Shown here: in pieces, positions 1 through 10,912 of the stretch
Layout of the letters: the number at the start of each line of letters is the position of its first letter
How positions within the stretch are numbered: position 1 is the stretch's first letter
Source: JACPFV01 sp035526825
Lineage (GTDB): Bacteria > Pseudomonadota > Gammaproteobacteria > Nevskiales > Nevskiaceae
Direction: 5' to 3'
Length of the DNA stretch: 20,894 nucleotides
NCBI GenBank assembly: GCA_035526825.1
Contig: DATLBT010000030.1
Span: 1 to 20,894 of the forward strand
Notes under the pieces: generated by a model
What the model was told of the DNA's origin: nothing
Databases searched by the model: none
Seen by the model: the letters and a program-made list of their open reading frames with translations, nothing else
Program-made: the position numbers and the translations under genes

Positions 1-3000
1 CCGCACGCCGCCTACACGGTGACCTCGGAGGAGGTCACCAACGACATCGCGATGTCGTCGGCCTGTTATGCCAGCGCCGCGGCGTGCACCACCGCTGAGA
101 ACAACGCAACTTGCGCCGCGAACGGGTTCACCAGTTGTTCGTGCAAGGCGTCCAACTTCATCGCCTGCCCGTCGACGCACTGGACGGTGGTCGGCAGCAA
201 CACTGCCGGCACTACCACCACGGTATCGGACAACACCGTCTCTACCGCTGGCCAGTCGACCAACGAGGCCAAGACCTGCGCTAACGCCAATTCCTCGCCC
301 TCGGCCGCCAGCTGCACCTTGCCGGGCAGTTCGACGGCTCCTCCCCAGGCCAACACACCGGCCGCGGGCCAGACCTCGACGGTGACGACCAGCTGGACGC
401 CTGGCTCGTGCACCTGGTTCAACACCGGCGTGAAGGGCATTTGCAACGGCCAGAACAAGGAATGGGACCGGCGCGGAACCAAGAACGTGCGTACGGTCGT
501 CACGCAGACGAGCAACGTGACCACCGTCACCTCGCGCGGCGAGACCAATGCCTGTTACAACGACGCGGTCACCTGCAATCCCGCCGACGTGAGCGGTGGC
601 TGCCCGGCAGGCAGCTTCAACGGCGGTTGTACCTGCACCGCCGCCGGCAGCACCACCGGCTGCGCAGCCGGCAACACCAATCACTACATGGTCCAGGGCA
701 CGTCGACCAATGTCGCTGCCCAGCCGACCGGCACCTACACGGCGGCGCCCGCGGGCCCGCTGATGATGGACGAGTGGGCGCGCTTCATGCGCCAGAGGGG
801 CGTGACGATTCCGGGCCTCAGTGCGCGCAACCAGGTCACGACCTACGTCATCGACGTATTCAAGAACCAGCAGAGTCCCGAGCTCTCCGGGATGTGGTTC
901 AACGCCGCTCGAGTCGGCGGCGGCAAGTATTTCCAGGCCAAGGACAAGAACGCCATCCTCAAGGCGCTGCGCGAGATCTTCACCGAGGTCCAGGCGGTCA
1001 ACTCCGCGTTCTCGTCCGCCTCGCTGCCCATCAACGCGACCAACCGCTCGCAGAACGAGAACCAGATCTTCATCGGCGTATTCAAGCCGGACCGCACCAA
1101 GGACCCGCTGTGGTTCGGCAACCTCAAGCGCTTCCAGGCGATCCGCAACAATGCCGAGATCACGCTGGGTGACTCGACCGGCGCATTTGCAATCAACAAC
1201 CAGACGGGCTTCCTGAACGAGTGCGCGACCAGCTTCTGGAGCACGGATACCGGTAATTACTGGGAGCGCGTGATCACCGATGACCCGGAGGCGCTGGGCA
1301 TCTGCACCACCAATGCCACCAACGACTACTCCGACGCACCGGACGGCCCCTTCGTCGAAAAGGGCGCAGCGGCCGAGGTGGTGCGCAAAGGCAACAACCC
1401 GTCGGCGGTACCGGATGGCAGCGGCAACTACGCGCTGAATCGCAGTGTCAAGACGCTGTCGGGCGGCGCGTTGGCGCCGCTGACTGCGGCAATCTTCGAC
1501 GACGGCAATGCCGCCACCGACGAAACCGCCGAGGGCGTCATCGTCGACTTCATCAAGGGCGCCGACATCGACAACGACGACCTCGACACCAACACCACCG
1601 AACCGCGCTCGACCATCCACGGCGACGTGGTCCACTCGCGGCCGCAACCGGTCAACTACGGCGGCACCACCGGCGTGGTGGTGTACTACGGCGCCAACGA
1701 CGGCCTGTTCCGAGCGGTCAAGGCTTCCAACGGCCAGGAGCTGTGGTCGTTTGTCGCGCCCGAGCACTTCACCAAGCTCCCGCGCCTGCGCTTCAGCGGC
1801 AAGTCCGGCAACCCCCTGGTCAAATATTTCGGGGACACCAATCCCGGAGCACAGCCGAAGGACTACTTCTTCGACGGCTCGACCGGCCTGTTCCAGAGCT
1901 TCGCGGCAGACGACACCTCGTCGAAGGCGTTGATCTTCCCGACGCAGCGCCGCGGTGGCCGCAGGATCTACGCGTTCAACGTCACCGACCCGGCGGCGCC
2001 TGCATACCTGTGGAGCAGGGGCTGCCCCAACCTGACCAACGATACCGGCTGTGACGCCGACTTCACCAACATCGGCCAGACCTGGTCCCTGGCCAGCGTC
2101 GCGTTCCTGCAGGGCTACTCGACCACGCGCCCGGTCGTCATCACCGGTGGCGGCTATGATCGCTGCGACGACGACGACTCGCGCACGCCGTGCTCCGCGA
2201 CCAAGGGCCGCGGCGTTTACGTGATCGATGCCGAGGATGGAACGCTGGTGAAGTACTTCGATTTCAGCACCCTCAGCGGCGTCGGCGCACGTGGCGTGGC
2301 CGCTGACATTGCGCTCATCTCGATGAACCCCGACAAGTTCGTCGACTATGCCTACGCCGTCGACACCGGCGGCAATGTCTACCGCATGGACTTCACCGAC
2401 GGTTACGGCACGCTCAACGGCGTGGCGCCAGCCTCATGGACTTTCAGCCGCGTGGCCTACACCAATGGCGCGGCGCGCAAGTTCCTGTTCCCGCCGGCGT
2501 TGCTGCAGAACGGCGACCGCACGGTTTACCTGGCCATTGGCACCGGCGACCGCGAGCACCCGCTGATGGGGAATTACCCATTTGGCACCTCGGGCGACGC
2601 CTCGTCAGCGGTGGTCAACCGGTTCTACGTGTTCAAGGACAACATCTCCGACCTGGATACCAGCACGGCAACCAACCTGGACAGCGTCGACCCGCCGCAC
2701 AACATGAAGAACTACACGACTGACCCGGGCTGCTCAGGCGAGAAGATCACGCCGGGATCGGCAAAAACCGGATGGTTCATGGACCTTGTCGCCAACGGCC
2801 AGGGCGAACAGGTGGTCACGTCGGCTGTCATCGCCACGGGCGTGGTCAACTTCAGCACCAACCGGCCGACACCGCCCGCCGCTACCGCTTGTTCGTCGTC
2901 GCTCGGAGAGGCGCGAGGCTATGAGGTTAACCTGTTGAACCGCTCGGGCGGCCTTGGCATCGCCGGAAACTGCGGCGGCACCAGCTCGAGCATCTTCACC

Positions 3001-3189
3001 GGCGGCGGCCTGCCGCCGTCGCCTGTGATCGCAACCATCCGGATCGGTGACCGTGTCGACACCATCGTCATCGGGGCCCCGGATCCGGAAGGCGGCGCGG
3101 GCTCGTTCCTCGACACCACCGAGCGCAACCCGGTGCTCGATTCCAAGCGCCGCCCGGTGTACTGGTACAAGTCGACCGGCGAGCAGTAG
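1..3189 (+). CDS. pilY1: PilY1 family type IV pilus tip/adhesin protein, 5' end outside window
   Basis: PilY1 proteins sit at the tip of type IV pili and support pilus assembly, adhesion and surface sensing. The frame is open from base 1, so this is the C-terminal 1062 residues. Counting from the GTG at 19, residues about 1-235 are rich in Thr, Ser, Asn and Cys. Residues about 250-330 look like the end of a von Willebrand A-type fold (NQVTTYVIDVF, then VGGGKYFQAKD). From about 345 comes the stretch that leads into the PilC/PilY1 beta-propeller (IFIGVFKPDR, DPLWFGNLKRF), followed by DVVHSRPQPVNYG, YYGANDGLFRAVKASNGQEL and GRRIYAFNVTDP. An Asp/Asn-rich segment near 514-522 (GADIDNDDLD) could bind metal, but this is inference. 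The gene ends TAG just before a strong terminator. The propeller identity is firm; the Cys-rich N-terminal part is unusual (see finding). Confidence 0.93.
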   Translation, partial: PHAAYTVTSEEVTNDIAMSSACYASAAACTTAENNATCAANGFTSCSCKASNFIACPSTHWTVVGSNTAGTTTTVSDNTVSTAGQSTNEAKTCANANSSPSAASCTLPGSSTAPPQANTPAAGQTSTVTTSWTPGSCTWFNTGVKGICNGQNKEWDRRGTKNVRTVVTQTSNVTTVTSRGETNACYNDAVTCNPADVSGGCPAGSFNGGCTCTAAGSTTGCAAGNTNHYMVQGTSTNVAAQPTGTYTAAPAGPLMMDEWARFMRQRGVTIPGLSARNQVTTYVIDVFKNQQSPELSGMWFNAARVGGGKYFQAKDKNAILKALREIFTEVQAVNSAFSSASLPINATNRSQNENQIFIGVFKPDRTKDPLWFGNLKRFQAIRNNAEITLGDSTGAFAINNQTGFLNECATSFWSTDTGNYWERVITDDPEALGICTTNATNDYSDAPDGPFVEKGAAAEVVRKGNNPSAVPDGSGNYALNRSVKTLSGGALAPLTAAIFDDGNAATDETAEGVIVDFIKGADIDNDDLDTNTTEPRSTIHGDVVHSRPQPVNYGGTTGVVVYYGANDGLFRAVKASNGQELWSFVAPEHFTKLPRLRFSGKSGNPLVKYFGDTNPGAQPKDYFFDGSTGLFQSFAADDTSSKALIFPTQRRGGRRIYAFNVTDPAAPAYLWSRGCPNLTNDTGCDADFTNIGQTWSLASVAFLQGYSTTRPVVITGGGYDRCDDDDSRTPCSATKGRGVYVIDAEDGTLVKYFDFSTLSGVGARGVAADIALISMNPDKFVDYAYAVDTGGNVYRMDFTDGYGTLNGVAPASWTFSRVAYTNGAARKFLFPPALLQNGDRTVYLAIGTGDREHPLMGNYPFGTSGDASSAVVNRFYVFKDNISDLDTSTATNLDSVDPPHNMKNYTTDPGCSGEKITPGSAKTGWFMDLVANGQGEQVVTSAVIATGVVNFSTNRPTPPAATACSSSLGEARGYEVNLLNRSGGLGIAGNCGGTSSSIFTGGGLPPSPVIATIRIGDRVDTIVIGAPDPEGGAGSFLDTTERNPVLDSKRRPVYWYKSTGEQ
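64..663 (+). repeat. Duplicated six-cysteine module inside PilY1
   Basis: Two copies of a six-Cys pattern are visible in the translated PilY1. Copy 1 spans 64-168, with Cys codons spaced C-x6-C-x8-C-x7-C-x-C-x7-C. Copy 2 spans 553-663, spaced C-x6-C-x8-C-x8-C-x-C-x8-C. Both open with ACY and contain a C[ST]C pair. The 384 bp between them encode a Thr/Ser/Pro-rich linker with four more Cys. The even count of 16 Cys in this secreted region suggests disulfides. The copies have diverged, so this is a protein-level repeat, not a recent DNA duplication. Confidence 0.7.
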
Positions 3190-3206
3190 CGCACCCGCTG
3201 TAACCA

Positions 3207-3235
3207 ACGCCGCGGCAGCCGCCGCGGCGTTTTTA
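3207..3235 (+). terminator. Rho-independent terminator after pilY1
   Basis: A perfect 10-bp GC-rich stem (3207-3216 with 3221-3230, arms ACGCCGCGGC and GCCGCGGCGT) has a four-base loop AGCC and runs directly into a T tract ending at 3235. It begins 18 bases after the pilY1 stop, so pilY1 is the last gene of its transcript and the pseudopilin downstream needs its own promoter. Confidence 0.9.
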
Positions 3236-3251
3236 TTGGTCGCCCCGAAAT

Positions 3252-3279
3252 TTGCCATGAGCGCGGTTTTGCGTAGCAT
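3252..3279 (+). promoter_or_regulatory. Candidate sigma-70 promoter for fimT-type gene
   Basis: TTGCCA (3252-3257) and TAGCAT (3274-3279) are separated by 16 bases. They lie between the pilY1 terminator and the pseudopilin start at 3315, which would give a leader of about 29 nt. Position and sequence fit, but the -10 box is only a moderate match. Confidence 0.45.
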
Positions 3280-3314
3280 CGGTCGGGCCACCTGGTGGCG
3301 TGTTGCCGACAACA

Positions 3315-3932
3315 ATGAAAACAAAGCGCGCACTCGCGCCGGCCCGAGCCGGCGGGTACACCGTCATCGAGCTCCTGACTGTCGTGACCATCGTCGGGGT
3401 GCTCGCCTCCATCGGCTTGCCAAGTTTGGGCTGGCTGGCGCACGACCTGCGCCGCTCGGTCGCGATCAACGACCTGCTGCAGGCGTTCGCAGGGGCCCGC
3501 AGCGAAGCGGCCAAGCGCGGCCAGGACCTCGTGGTCTGCGCAGTGCGCGACCACGACGACGACGGCACCTTGTCGCCGGCCGAGCAGCATTGCGCGGGGC
3601 GCGACTGGAGCTGGGGCTGGATGGTTGCGCTCTGGAATGATGCGGATGGCGACGGCATTGCCACAACCCGGGAGATGGTGCCGCTGCGAATCATGCAAAG
3701 TCCCAGCTTCGGCAAGGTGACCGTCGAGGCCGGCAATTTCGCCAACAGTCCGTCCCTGCGTCCCGCCGGCTCTGTGCTGATCAAGGCCTTCGGCCGCCGC
3801 GCCAGCAACGGCACCATCACGTTCTGCGACAAGCGCGGCAGCGCTGCCGCGCGCGCGGTCATCGTCGCCTCCACCGGCCGCTCGCGAGTGTCGGGTTTGC
3901 GCGCTGACGGCACGCCGCTGCGCTGCCCATGA
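3315..3932 (+). CDS. fimT: FimT/GspH-type type IV pilus pseudopilin
   Basis: A minor pilin of the type IV pilus, likely one of the tip-priming subunits working with PilY1. It has 205 residues from the ATG at 3315; the frame also allows a GTG at 3300, but the ATG gives a normal short basic leader. The prepilin peptidase site is G14|Y15 (ARAGG|YTVIELL), with Glu at mature position 5, followed by a hydrophobic helix to about residue 35. The GspH-like globular domain has ARSEAAKRGQ, a Cys pair around WSWGWMVALWNDADGDG, and a C-terminal TFCDKRG...ARAVIVASTGRSRVSG. GRSR (residues 188-191) matches the GRxR motif reported for DNA-binding FimT in Legionella, so a role in DNA uptake is possible by analogy. 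No good Shine-Dalgarno is seen. It converges on ispH with a 30-nt gap and no visible terminator. Confidence 0.87.
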   Translation: MKTKRALAPARAGGYTVIELLTVVTIVGVLASIGLPSLGWLAHDLRRSVAINDLLQAFAGARSEAAKRGQDLVVCAVRDHDDDGTLSPAEQHCAGRDWSWGWMVALWNDADGDGIATTREMVPLRIMQSPSFGKVTVEAGNFANSPSLRPAGSVLIKAFGRRASNGTITFCDKRGSAAARAVIVASTGRSRVSGLRADGTPLRCP

Positions 3933-3962
3933 GGACCCTGCAATGGCCCAGGACGCGCTGAC

Positions 3963-4934
3963 TTAGCCGGACTCGCCAGCCGCCTTGCCTGCCGCGCGCG
4001 TGCCGCGCAACGTCGCCGGCAGCGCGAAAACGATGCTTTCGGTGCGGCCCGGCAGCTCGGTTGCAACGGTGCCGCCCATCTCGCGCAGGCGCGCAACTAC
4101 CTGCTGTACCAGCACCTCGGGCGCTGAGGCGCCCGCCGTGACGCCCACGGCCTGCTTGCCATGCAGCCAATCCTGGCGAATGTCGGCGGGCCCGTCGATC
4201 AGGTAGGCCGGCACGCCCTTCTGCTCGGCGAGCTCGCGCAGCCGATTGGAGTTCGAGCTGTTGGCCGAGCCGACCACGAGTAGCACGTCGCAGCGCCCGG
4301 CGAGCTCGCGCACCGCATCCTGTCGGTTCTGCGTGGCGTAGCAGATGTCGTCCTTGCGCGGTCCGTGCACCTCGGGAAAGCGCTCGCGCAGCGCATCGAT
4401 CACGCGCGCTGCGTCGTCGACTGACAGCGTGGTCTGCGTGACGTAGGCAACGCGCGACGGATTGCGTACCGGCAGTCCCGCCACGTCTGCAGCCGTCTCG
4501 ACAAGGAAAATGCGCCCGCCGTTCGAATCGTCGAACTGGCCCATGGTGCCCTCGACCTCTGGGTGCCCGGCGTGGCCGATCAGGACAACTTCGCGACCTT
4601 CGCGCGAGTAGCGCTTGACCTCGATGTGCACCTTGGTCACCAGCGGACAGGTCGCGTCGAAGACCGTCAGTCCGCGCGCCGCCGCCTGCGCACGCACCGC
4701 CTGCGACACGCCGTGCGCCGAGAAAATGCAGGTGGCACCCGAAGGAATTTCGTCGACCTCGTCCACGAATACCGCGCCCATCGCGCGCAGGCGCTCGACC
4801 ACGAACCGGTTATGGACCACCTCGTGGCGCACGTAGATCGGCGCGCCCAGGCTTTCGATCGCGCGCTCGACGATCTCGATCGCGCGATCCACCCCGGCGC
4901 AAAAGCCGCGCGGATTGGCGAGCAGGACCTGCAT
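3963..4934 (-). CDS. ispH: 4-hydroxy-3-methylbut-2-enyl diphosphate reductase IspH (LytB)
   Basis: The last enzyme of the MEP pathway: it reduces HMBPP to isopentenyl and dimethylallyl diphosphate with a [4Fe-4S] cluster, in the cytosol. The 323 residues are the normal length. The three cluster cysteines are C12 (PRGFCAGV), C96 (DATCPLVTK) and C198 (DICYATQNRQ). Substrate-binding groups are also present: H41 (VRHEVVHN), H74 (SAHGVS), H124 and E126 (GHPEVEG), T168 (TQTTLS) and SANSSNSNRL. Its ATG shares one base with the lspA stop (TGATG), so translational coupling is likely. It is the last gene of the murJ-ribF-ileS-lspA-ispH run. In Pseudomonas a small FKBP-type isomerase gene lies between lspA and ispH; here it is absent. 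The product feeds IspB, encoded later in the window. Confidence 0.98.
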   Translation of the reverse strand: MQVLLANPRGFCAGVDRAIEIVERAIESLGAPIYVRHEVVHNRFVVERLRAMGAVFVDEVDEIPSGATCIFSAHGVSQAVRAQAAARGLTVFDATCPLVTKVHIEVKRYSREGREVVLIGHAGHPEVEGTMGQFDDSNGGRIFLVETAADVAGLPVRNPSRVAYVTQTTLSVDDAARVIDALRERFPEVHGPRKDDICYATQNRQDAVRELAGRCDVLLVVGSANSSNSNRLRELAEQKGVPAYLIDGPADIRQDWLHGKQAVGVTAGASAPEVLVQQVVARLREMGGTVATELPGRTESIVFALPATLRGTRAAGKAAGESG

Positions 4935-5428
4935 CAGGCGCGCTCGGGCGCCGGCTTGGGGCGTCGCATGTCGAGCAGCATGTCGAGGATCAGCAACCCC
5001 GCGCCGAGCGTGATCGCCATGTCGGCGACATTGAACGCGGCGAAGTGCCACTCGCCCCAGTAAAAGTCGACGAAATCGACGACGTAGCCGCGCGTGGCGC
5101 GGTCGATTACGTTGCCGAGCGCGCCGCCCAGGATCAGCGCCAGCGCCGCCGCCACCAGTACCTGGCCACTGGGATTCCTGCGCAACCACCAGAGGATGCC
5201 CAGGCTGACCGCGGTCGCCAACAGGATGAAGAACACCGGCGGCGCGTTGCTGAGCATGGAAAACGCGGCGCCCGTGTTGCGCATGTGCACGAGGTTGAGG
5301 TGCGGCATCACCGGCTGCACGTCGAACCAGCCGAGCTGGCGCACGATCAGCTGCTTGGTGACCTGGTCCACGAACATGACCAGGGCCGAGACCCAGAGCC
5401 AGTAGACGTTGCGATATCGGAATGCCAC
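4934..5428 (-). CDS. lspA: Lipoprotein signal peptidase LspA (signal peptidase II)
   Basis: An inner-membrane aspartyl protease that cleaves the signal peptide from lipid-modified prolipoproteins. I chose the GTG at 5428, 8 nt after the ileS stop, because an AGGA lies just upstream and it gives a normal 164-residue protein. Longer frames run into ileS and add an Arg-rich tail that does not look like LspA. Four hydrophobic segments are visible, near residues 9-26, 63-82, 90-108 and 133-152. Family motifs are DQVTK (21-25), HMRNTGAAFS (48-57), GGALGNVIDR (101-110), YVVDFVDFYW and FNVADMAI (132-139). D118 and D136 fit the catalytic pair. It overlaps ispH by one base. Confidence 0.96.
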   Translation of the reverse strand: MAFRYRNVYWLWVSALVMFVDQVTKQLIVRQLGWFDVQPVMPHLNLVHMRNTGAAFSMLSNAPPVFFILLATAVSLGILWWLRRNPSGQVLVAAALALILGGALGNVIDRATRGYVVDFVDFYWGEWHFAAFNVADMAITLGAGLLILDMLLDMRRPKPAPERA

Positions 5429-5436
5429 GGGGTGTC

Positions 5437-8259
<2,823 letters not shown>

Positions 8260-8265
8260 GATTTC

Positions 8266-9192
8266 TTACGCCCCTTTCAGCCAGGCTTGGGCCTGGTCGC
8301 CATCCTTCTGCATCTGCACCGCCAGCGCGTCGAGATCCTCGAAGCGCTGCTCCGGCCGCAAAAATTTCACGAACTCCACTTCAACCAGCGCGCCGTACAG
8401 CTGCTCGGACATGCCGAACAGGTGCGCCTCCAGCAGGCAGTTGCTTTTCATCAGCGTCGGCCGTACGCCGATGCTGGCAACACCATCCCAAATCCGCTCG
8501 CCGCTGCGCACGCGCACCGCATACACGCCGAACCGCAGCGCCGGCCGCCGCCGCATCACGACGTTCAACGTCGGCATGCCGAGCTTGCGCCCGAGCTGCA
8601 GCCCGCGCCGCACGCGACCGCCGAGCCGGTACGGCCGGCCGAGCAGCTGCGCCACCCGCGACAGGTCCGGCTCCGCGAGCGCCGCGCGCACTGCGCTCGA
8701 ACTCGCGCGCCCGCCCGCAACCTCGACCGTGCCCAGTGCCTCGGCGACGAAGCCGTGGCGCGCGCCCAATCGCTGCAATAACGCAAGATCGCCGGCGCGA
8801 TTCGCGCCGAAGCGGAAATCGTCCCCCACCAGTACTGCCTTGGCGCCAAGCTTGCCGACCAGCACGTCTTCGACGAACTGCTCGGCGGTCATTGCCGCAA
8901 GCGAGCGCCCGAAGCGTACGCACAACACGCGGTCGACACCGGCAGCCTCGAGTTGCGCGAGCTTGTCGCGGAACGTCGCGACTCGCCCCGGCGCGTCGCC
9001 GCGAGAAAAATACTCGCGCGGCGTCGGCTCGAAGGTTAGTACTATCGTCGGCAACCCCATCCGCCGCGCATGCTCACGCAAGCGGGCGACCAGCGCCTGG
9101 TGACCGCGATGGAACCCGTCGAAGTTGCCGATCGAAACAACGCTGCCATGGTGGCGCTCGCGCAGGTTCGAAAGACCGCGAATCAGCTCCAT
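8266..9192 (-). CDS. ribF: Bifunctional riboflavin kinase / FAD synthetase RibF
   Basis: Converts riboflavin to FMN and then FAD. The ATG at 9192 gives 308 residues starting MELIRGL, the usual length; the longer upstream frame runs into murJ and is not used. The N-terminal FMN adenylyltransferase domain has the nucleotide-binding GNFDGFHRGHQALV (HxGH type), LTFEPTPREYF and VGDDFRFGANRAGD. The C-terminal kinase domain has GRPYRLGGRVRRG, GRKLGMPTLNV and FGVYAVRV. It lies 35 nt downstream of murJ and 6 nt upstream of ileS and is probably co-transcribed with both. No strong ribosome binding site is seen. Confidence 0.97.
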   Translation of the reverse strand: MELIRGLSNLRERHHGSVVSIGNFDGFHRGHQALVARLREHARRMGLPTIVLTFEPTPREYFSRGDAPGRVATFRDKLAQLEAAGVDRVLCVRFGRSLAAMTAEQFVEDVLVGKLGAKAVLVGDDFRFGANRAGDLALLQRLGARHGFVAEALGTVEVAGGRASSSAVRAALAEPDLSRVAQLLGRPYRLGGRVRRGLQLGRKLGMPTLNVVMRRRPALRFGVYAVRVRSGERIWDGVASIGVRPTLMKSNCLLEAHLFGMSEQLYGALVEVEFVKFLRPEQRFEDLDALAVQMQKDGDQAQAWLKGA

Positions 9193-9227
9193 CGACGCTT
9201 GCCAAAAAGGGCAGCAATCATAACAAC

Positions 9228-10811
9228 TTACGCCCCGGACTGACGGAAATGCCGCAGCCGCACGCCGCTCGCCAACAGCGCCGCGAAGTACGCCGCGGCG
9301 GCGCCGCCGATGGCCACCGAGAGGCGTGTCACGCGCTCGACCACTGGCGCGGCCGTCCACTGCGCCAGGTCCCCATGCAGCGCCACCAGCACGGCTGCGA
9401 GCGCGGCATTGGCCAGCAGCAACTGCATCGCAAAACGCCCCCAGCCGGCCGCTGGCACGTACGCACCGTCACGGCGCAGCCGCCGGAACAGCAGCGCGGC
9501 ATTGACCAGCGCGCCGGTTGAGGTGGCAAGCGCGATGGCCGCGTGCGGCGCGAGAAACTCCGTCGCCAGCGCCAGTGCGGTAAAGGCGAGCGTGCACGCC
9601 ATGCCCGCGCCGAACGCGATGAACGCGTAGCGCAGCGGCGCGCGCGTTTCCTGTCGCGCGTAGAAACCCGTGACCAGCACCTTCACGAGGGAAAAGCCGA
9701 GGAAACCGACCGCGTACGCCGCGAGTGCCCACGACGTCATCGTCACGTCGCGCGGCGTGACCACGCCGTGCTGGTAGATCGTGCTGACCATCGGCCCGGC
9801 CAGCAGCAGCAGGCCCAGCATCGCGGGCAATCCGATCAACAGCACCAGTCGCAGGCCCCAGTCGAGCGTCGCGCGGAACGAAGCGCCGGCGTCCGGCCTC
9901 ACATGCGCGCGCGCCAGGCTCGGCAGCAGCACCGTGGCGATCGCAACGCTGAAGGTGCCGAGCGGGAATTCCATCAGGCGGTCGGCGTACCACAGCCAGG
10001 CGACGTTGCCGTCGCCCGGCAGGAACGACGCAACGATGGTGTCGAGGATCAGGCTGAACTGCGAAGCCGAACTGCCAATCATGATCGGCACCATCAGCCT
10101 CATGATCTTGCGCACCTGCGGATCGCTCCAGCCCCAGCGCGGCCGCGACAGCAGGCCGAGCCGCGCGATACCCGGCAGCAGGAACGCGAGCTGCACGATG
10201 CCGGCGGCAAGCACCGCGATGGCGAGCGCCTCGACCGTGCCGACGAACAATGCCGCGCCGATCAGGCAGACGTTGAGCCACACCGGGTTGAACGCGGTCG
10301 CGGCGAACTTGCCGTAGGCGTTCAACACGCCGCCCGCCAGCGCCGTCAGCGAGATGAACAGCAGGTAGGGAAAGGTCCAGCGCAGCAGCTCGACGCCCTG
10401 CTCGAACTTGGCGGGGTCGTCAATGAAGCCCGGCGCGAACGCGAGCATCACCCACGGCGCGCCCAGCACCGCGAGCGCGGTGATGCATGCGAGGAAGCCC
10501 GCCAGGGTGCCGGCCACGAGTTCGACCAGCCGCTGTACCTCCTCGGGCGAACGCTGGGCGCGCGCCTCGGTGAACACCGGCACGAAAGCCTGGGTGAACG
10601 CGCCCTCGGCGAACAGGCGGCGGAACAGGTTCGGGATGCGGAAGGCGACGAAGAACACATCCATCGCCGCGCCCATGCCGAGCTGGGCGGCAAACAGGAT
10701 CTCGCGCACGAAGCCGAGCACGCGAGAGATCAGCGTCATCGAGCTGACGACGCCCGTGGACTTCAGCAGGCTGGAGGGCTTACCGCCTGGATCTTGTGGG
10801 TCGCCGGTCAT
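9228..10811 (-). CDS. murJ: Lipid II flippase MurJ (MviN)
   Basis: An inner-membrane flippase of the MOP superfamily that moves lipid-linked peptidoglycan precursor to the periplasmic face. The 527 residues are mostly hydrophobic and fit the family's 14 membrane helices. Recognisable segments are the N-terminal SLLKSTGVVSSMTLISRVLG, then FFVAFRIPNLFRRLFAEGAF and QAFVPVFTE, and mid-protein PLGTFSVAIATVLLPSLAR. The ATG at 10811 precedes the conserved N terminus by about 15 residues. No Shine-Dalgarno is visible; a TATCAT just upstream of the start (minus strand) could be part of a -10 box, but no matching -35 box is clear. It is the first gene of the run to ispH and is divergent from rpsT across 101 nt. 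Confidence 0.97.
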   Translation of the reverse strand: MTGDPQDPGGKPSSLLKSTGVVSSMTLISRVLGFVREILFAAQLGMGAAMDVFFVAFRIPNLFRRLFAEGAFTQAFVPVFTEARAQRSPEEVQRLVELVAGTLAGFLACITALAVLGAPWVMLAFAPGFIDDPAKFEQGVELLRWTFPYLLFISLTALAGGVLNAYGKFAATAFNPVWLNVCLIGAALFVGTVEALAIAVLAAGIVQLAFLLPGIARLGLLSRPRWGWSDPQVRKIMRLMVPIMIGSSASQFSLILDTIVASFLPGDGNVAWLWYADRLMEFPLGTFSVAIATVLLPSLARAHVRPDAGASFRATLDWGLRLVLLIGLPAMLGLLLLAGPMVSTIYQHGVVTPRDVTMTSWALAAYAVGFLGFSLVKVLVTGFYARQETRAPLRYAFIAFGAGMACTLAFTALALATEFLAPHAAIALATSTGALVNAALLFRRLRRDGAYVPAAGWGRFAMQLLLANAALAAVLVALHGDLAQWTAAPVVERVTRLSVAIGGAAAAYFAALLASGVRLRHFRQSGA

Positions 10812-10846
10812 GCCGCGCCATGATAGCGGCCGGCACCTTGATTATG

Positions 10847-10875
10847 TTGACAAAGTGCGAGGCCATCCGAATACT
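10847..10875 (+). promoter_or_regulatory. Sigma-70 promoter for rpsT
   Basis: A consensus -35 box TTGACA (10847-10852) is followed after 17 bases by AATACT (10870-10875), a 4/6 match to TATAAT. The predicted transcription start is near 10882, giving a leader of about 30 nt before the rpsT start. The region is shared with the divergent murJ. Confidence 0.65.
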
Positions 10876-10912
10876 ACGCGCCCTCGTTTGCACCCCTCCC
10901 CGGAGTTCCGTC

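Noticed and set aside
3929..3961. ATG overlapping the fimT stop (ATGA), a possible next pilin gene
   Set aside because: The frame ends after 10 codons and has no pilin leader.
9543..10823. A 426-codon plus-strand frame opposite murJ
   Set aside because: Its composition (Arg, Gln, Glu, His) is a mirror of a hydrophobic gene on the other strand; murJ has clear family motifs.
10812..10912. A murJ promoter in the murJ-rpsT gap
   Set aside because: A TATCAT and a CATAAT are present on the minus strand but neither has a -35 box at a workable distance, so no site is annotated.
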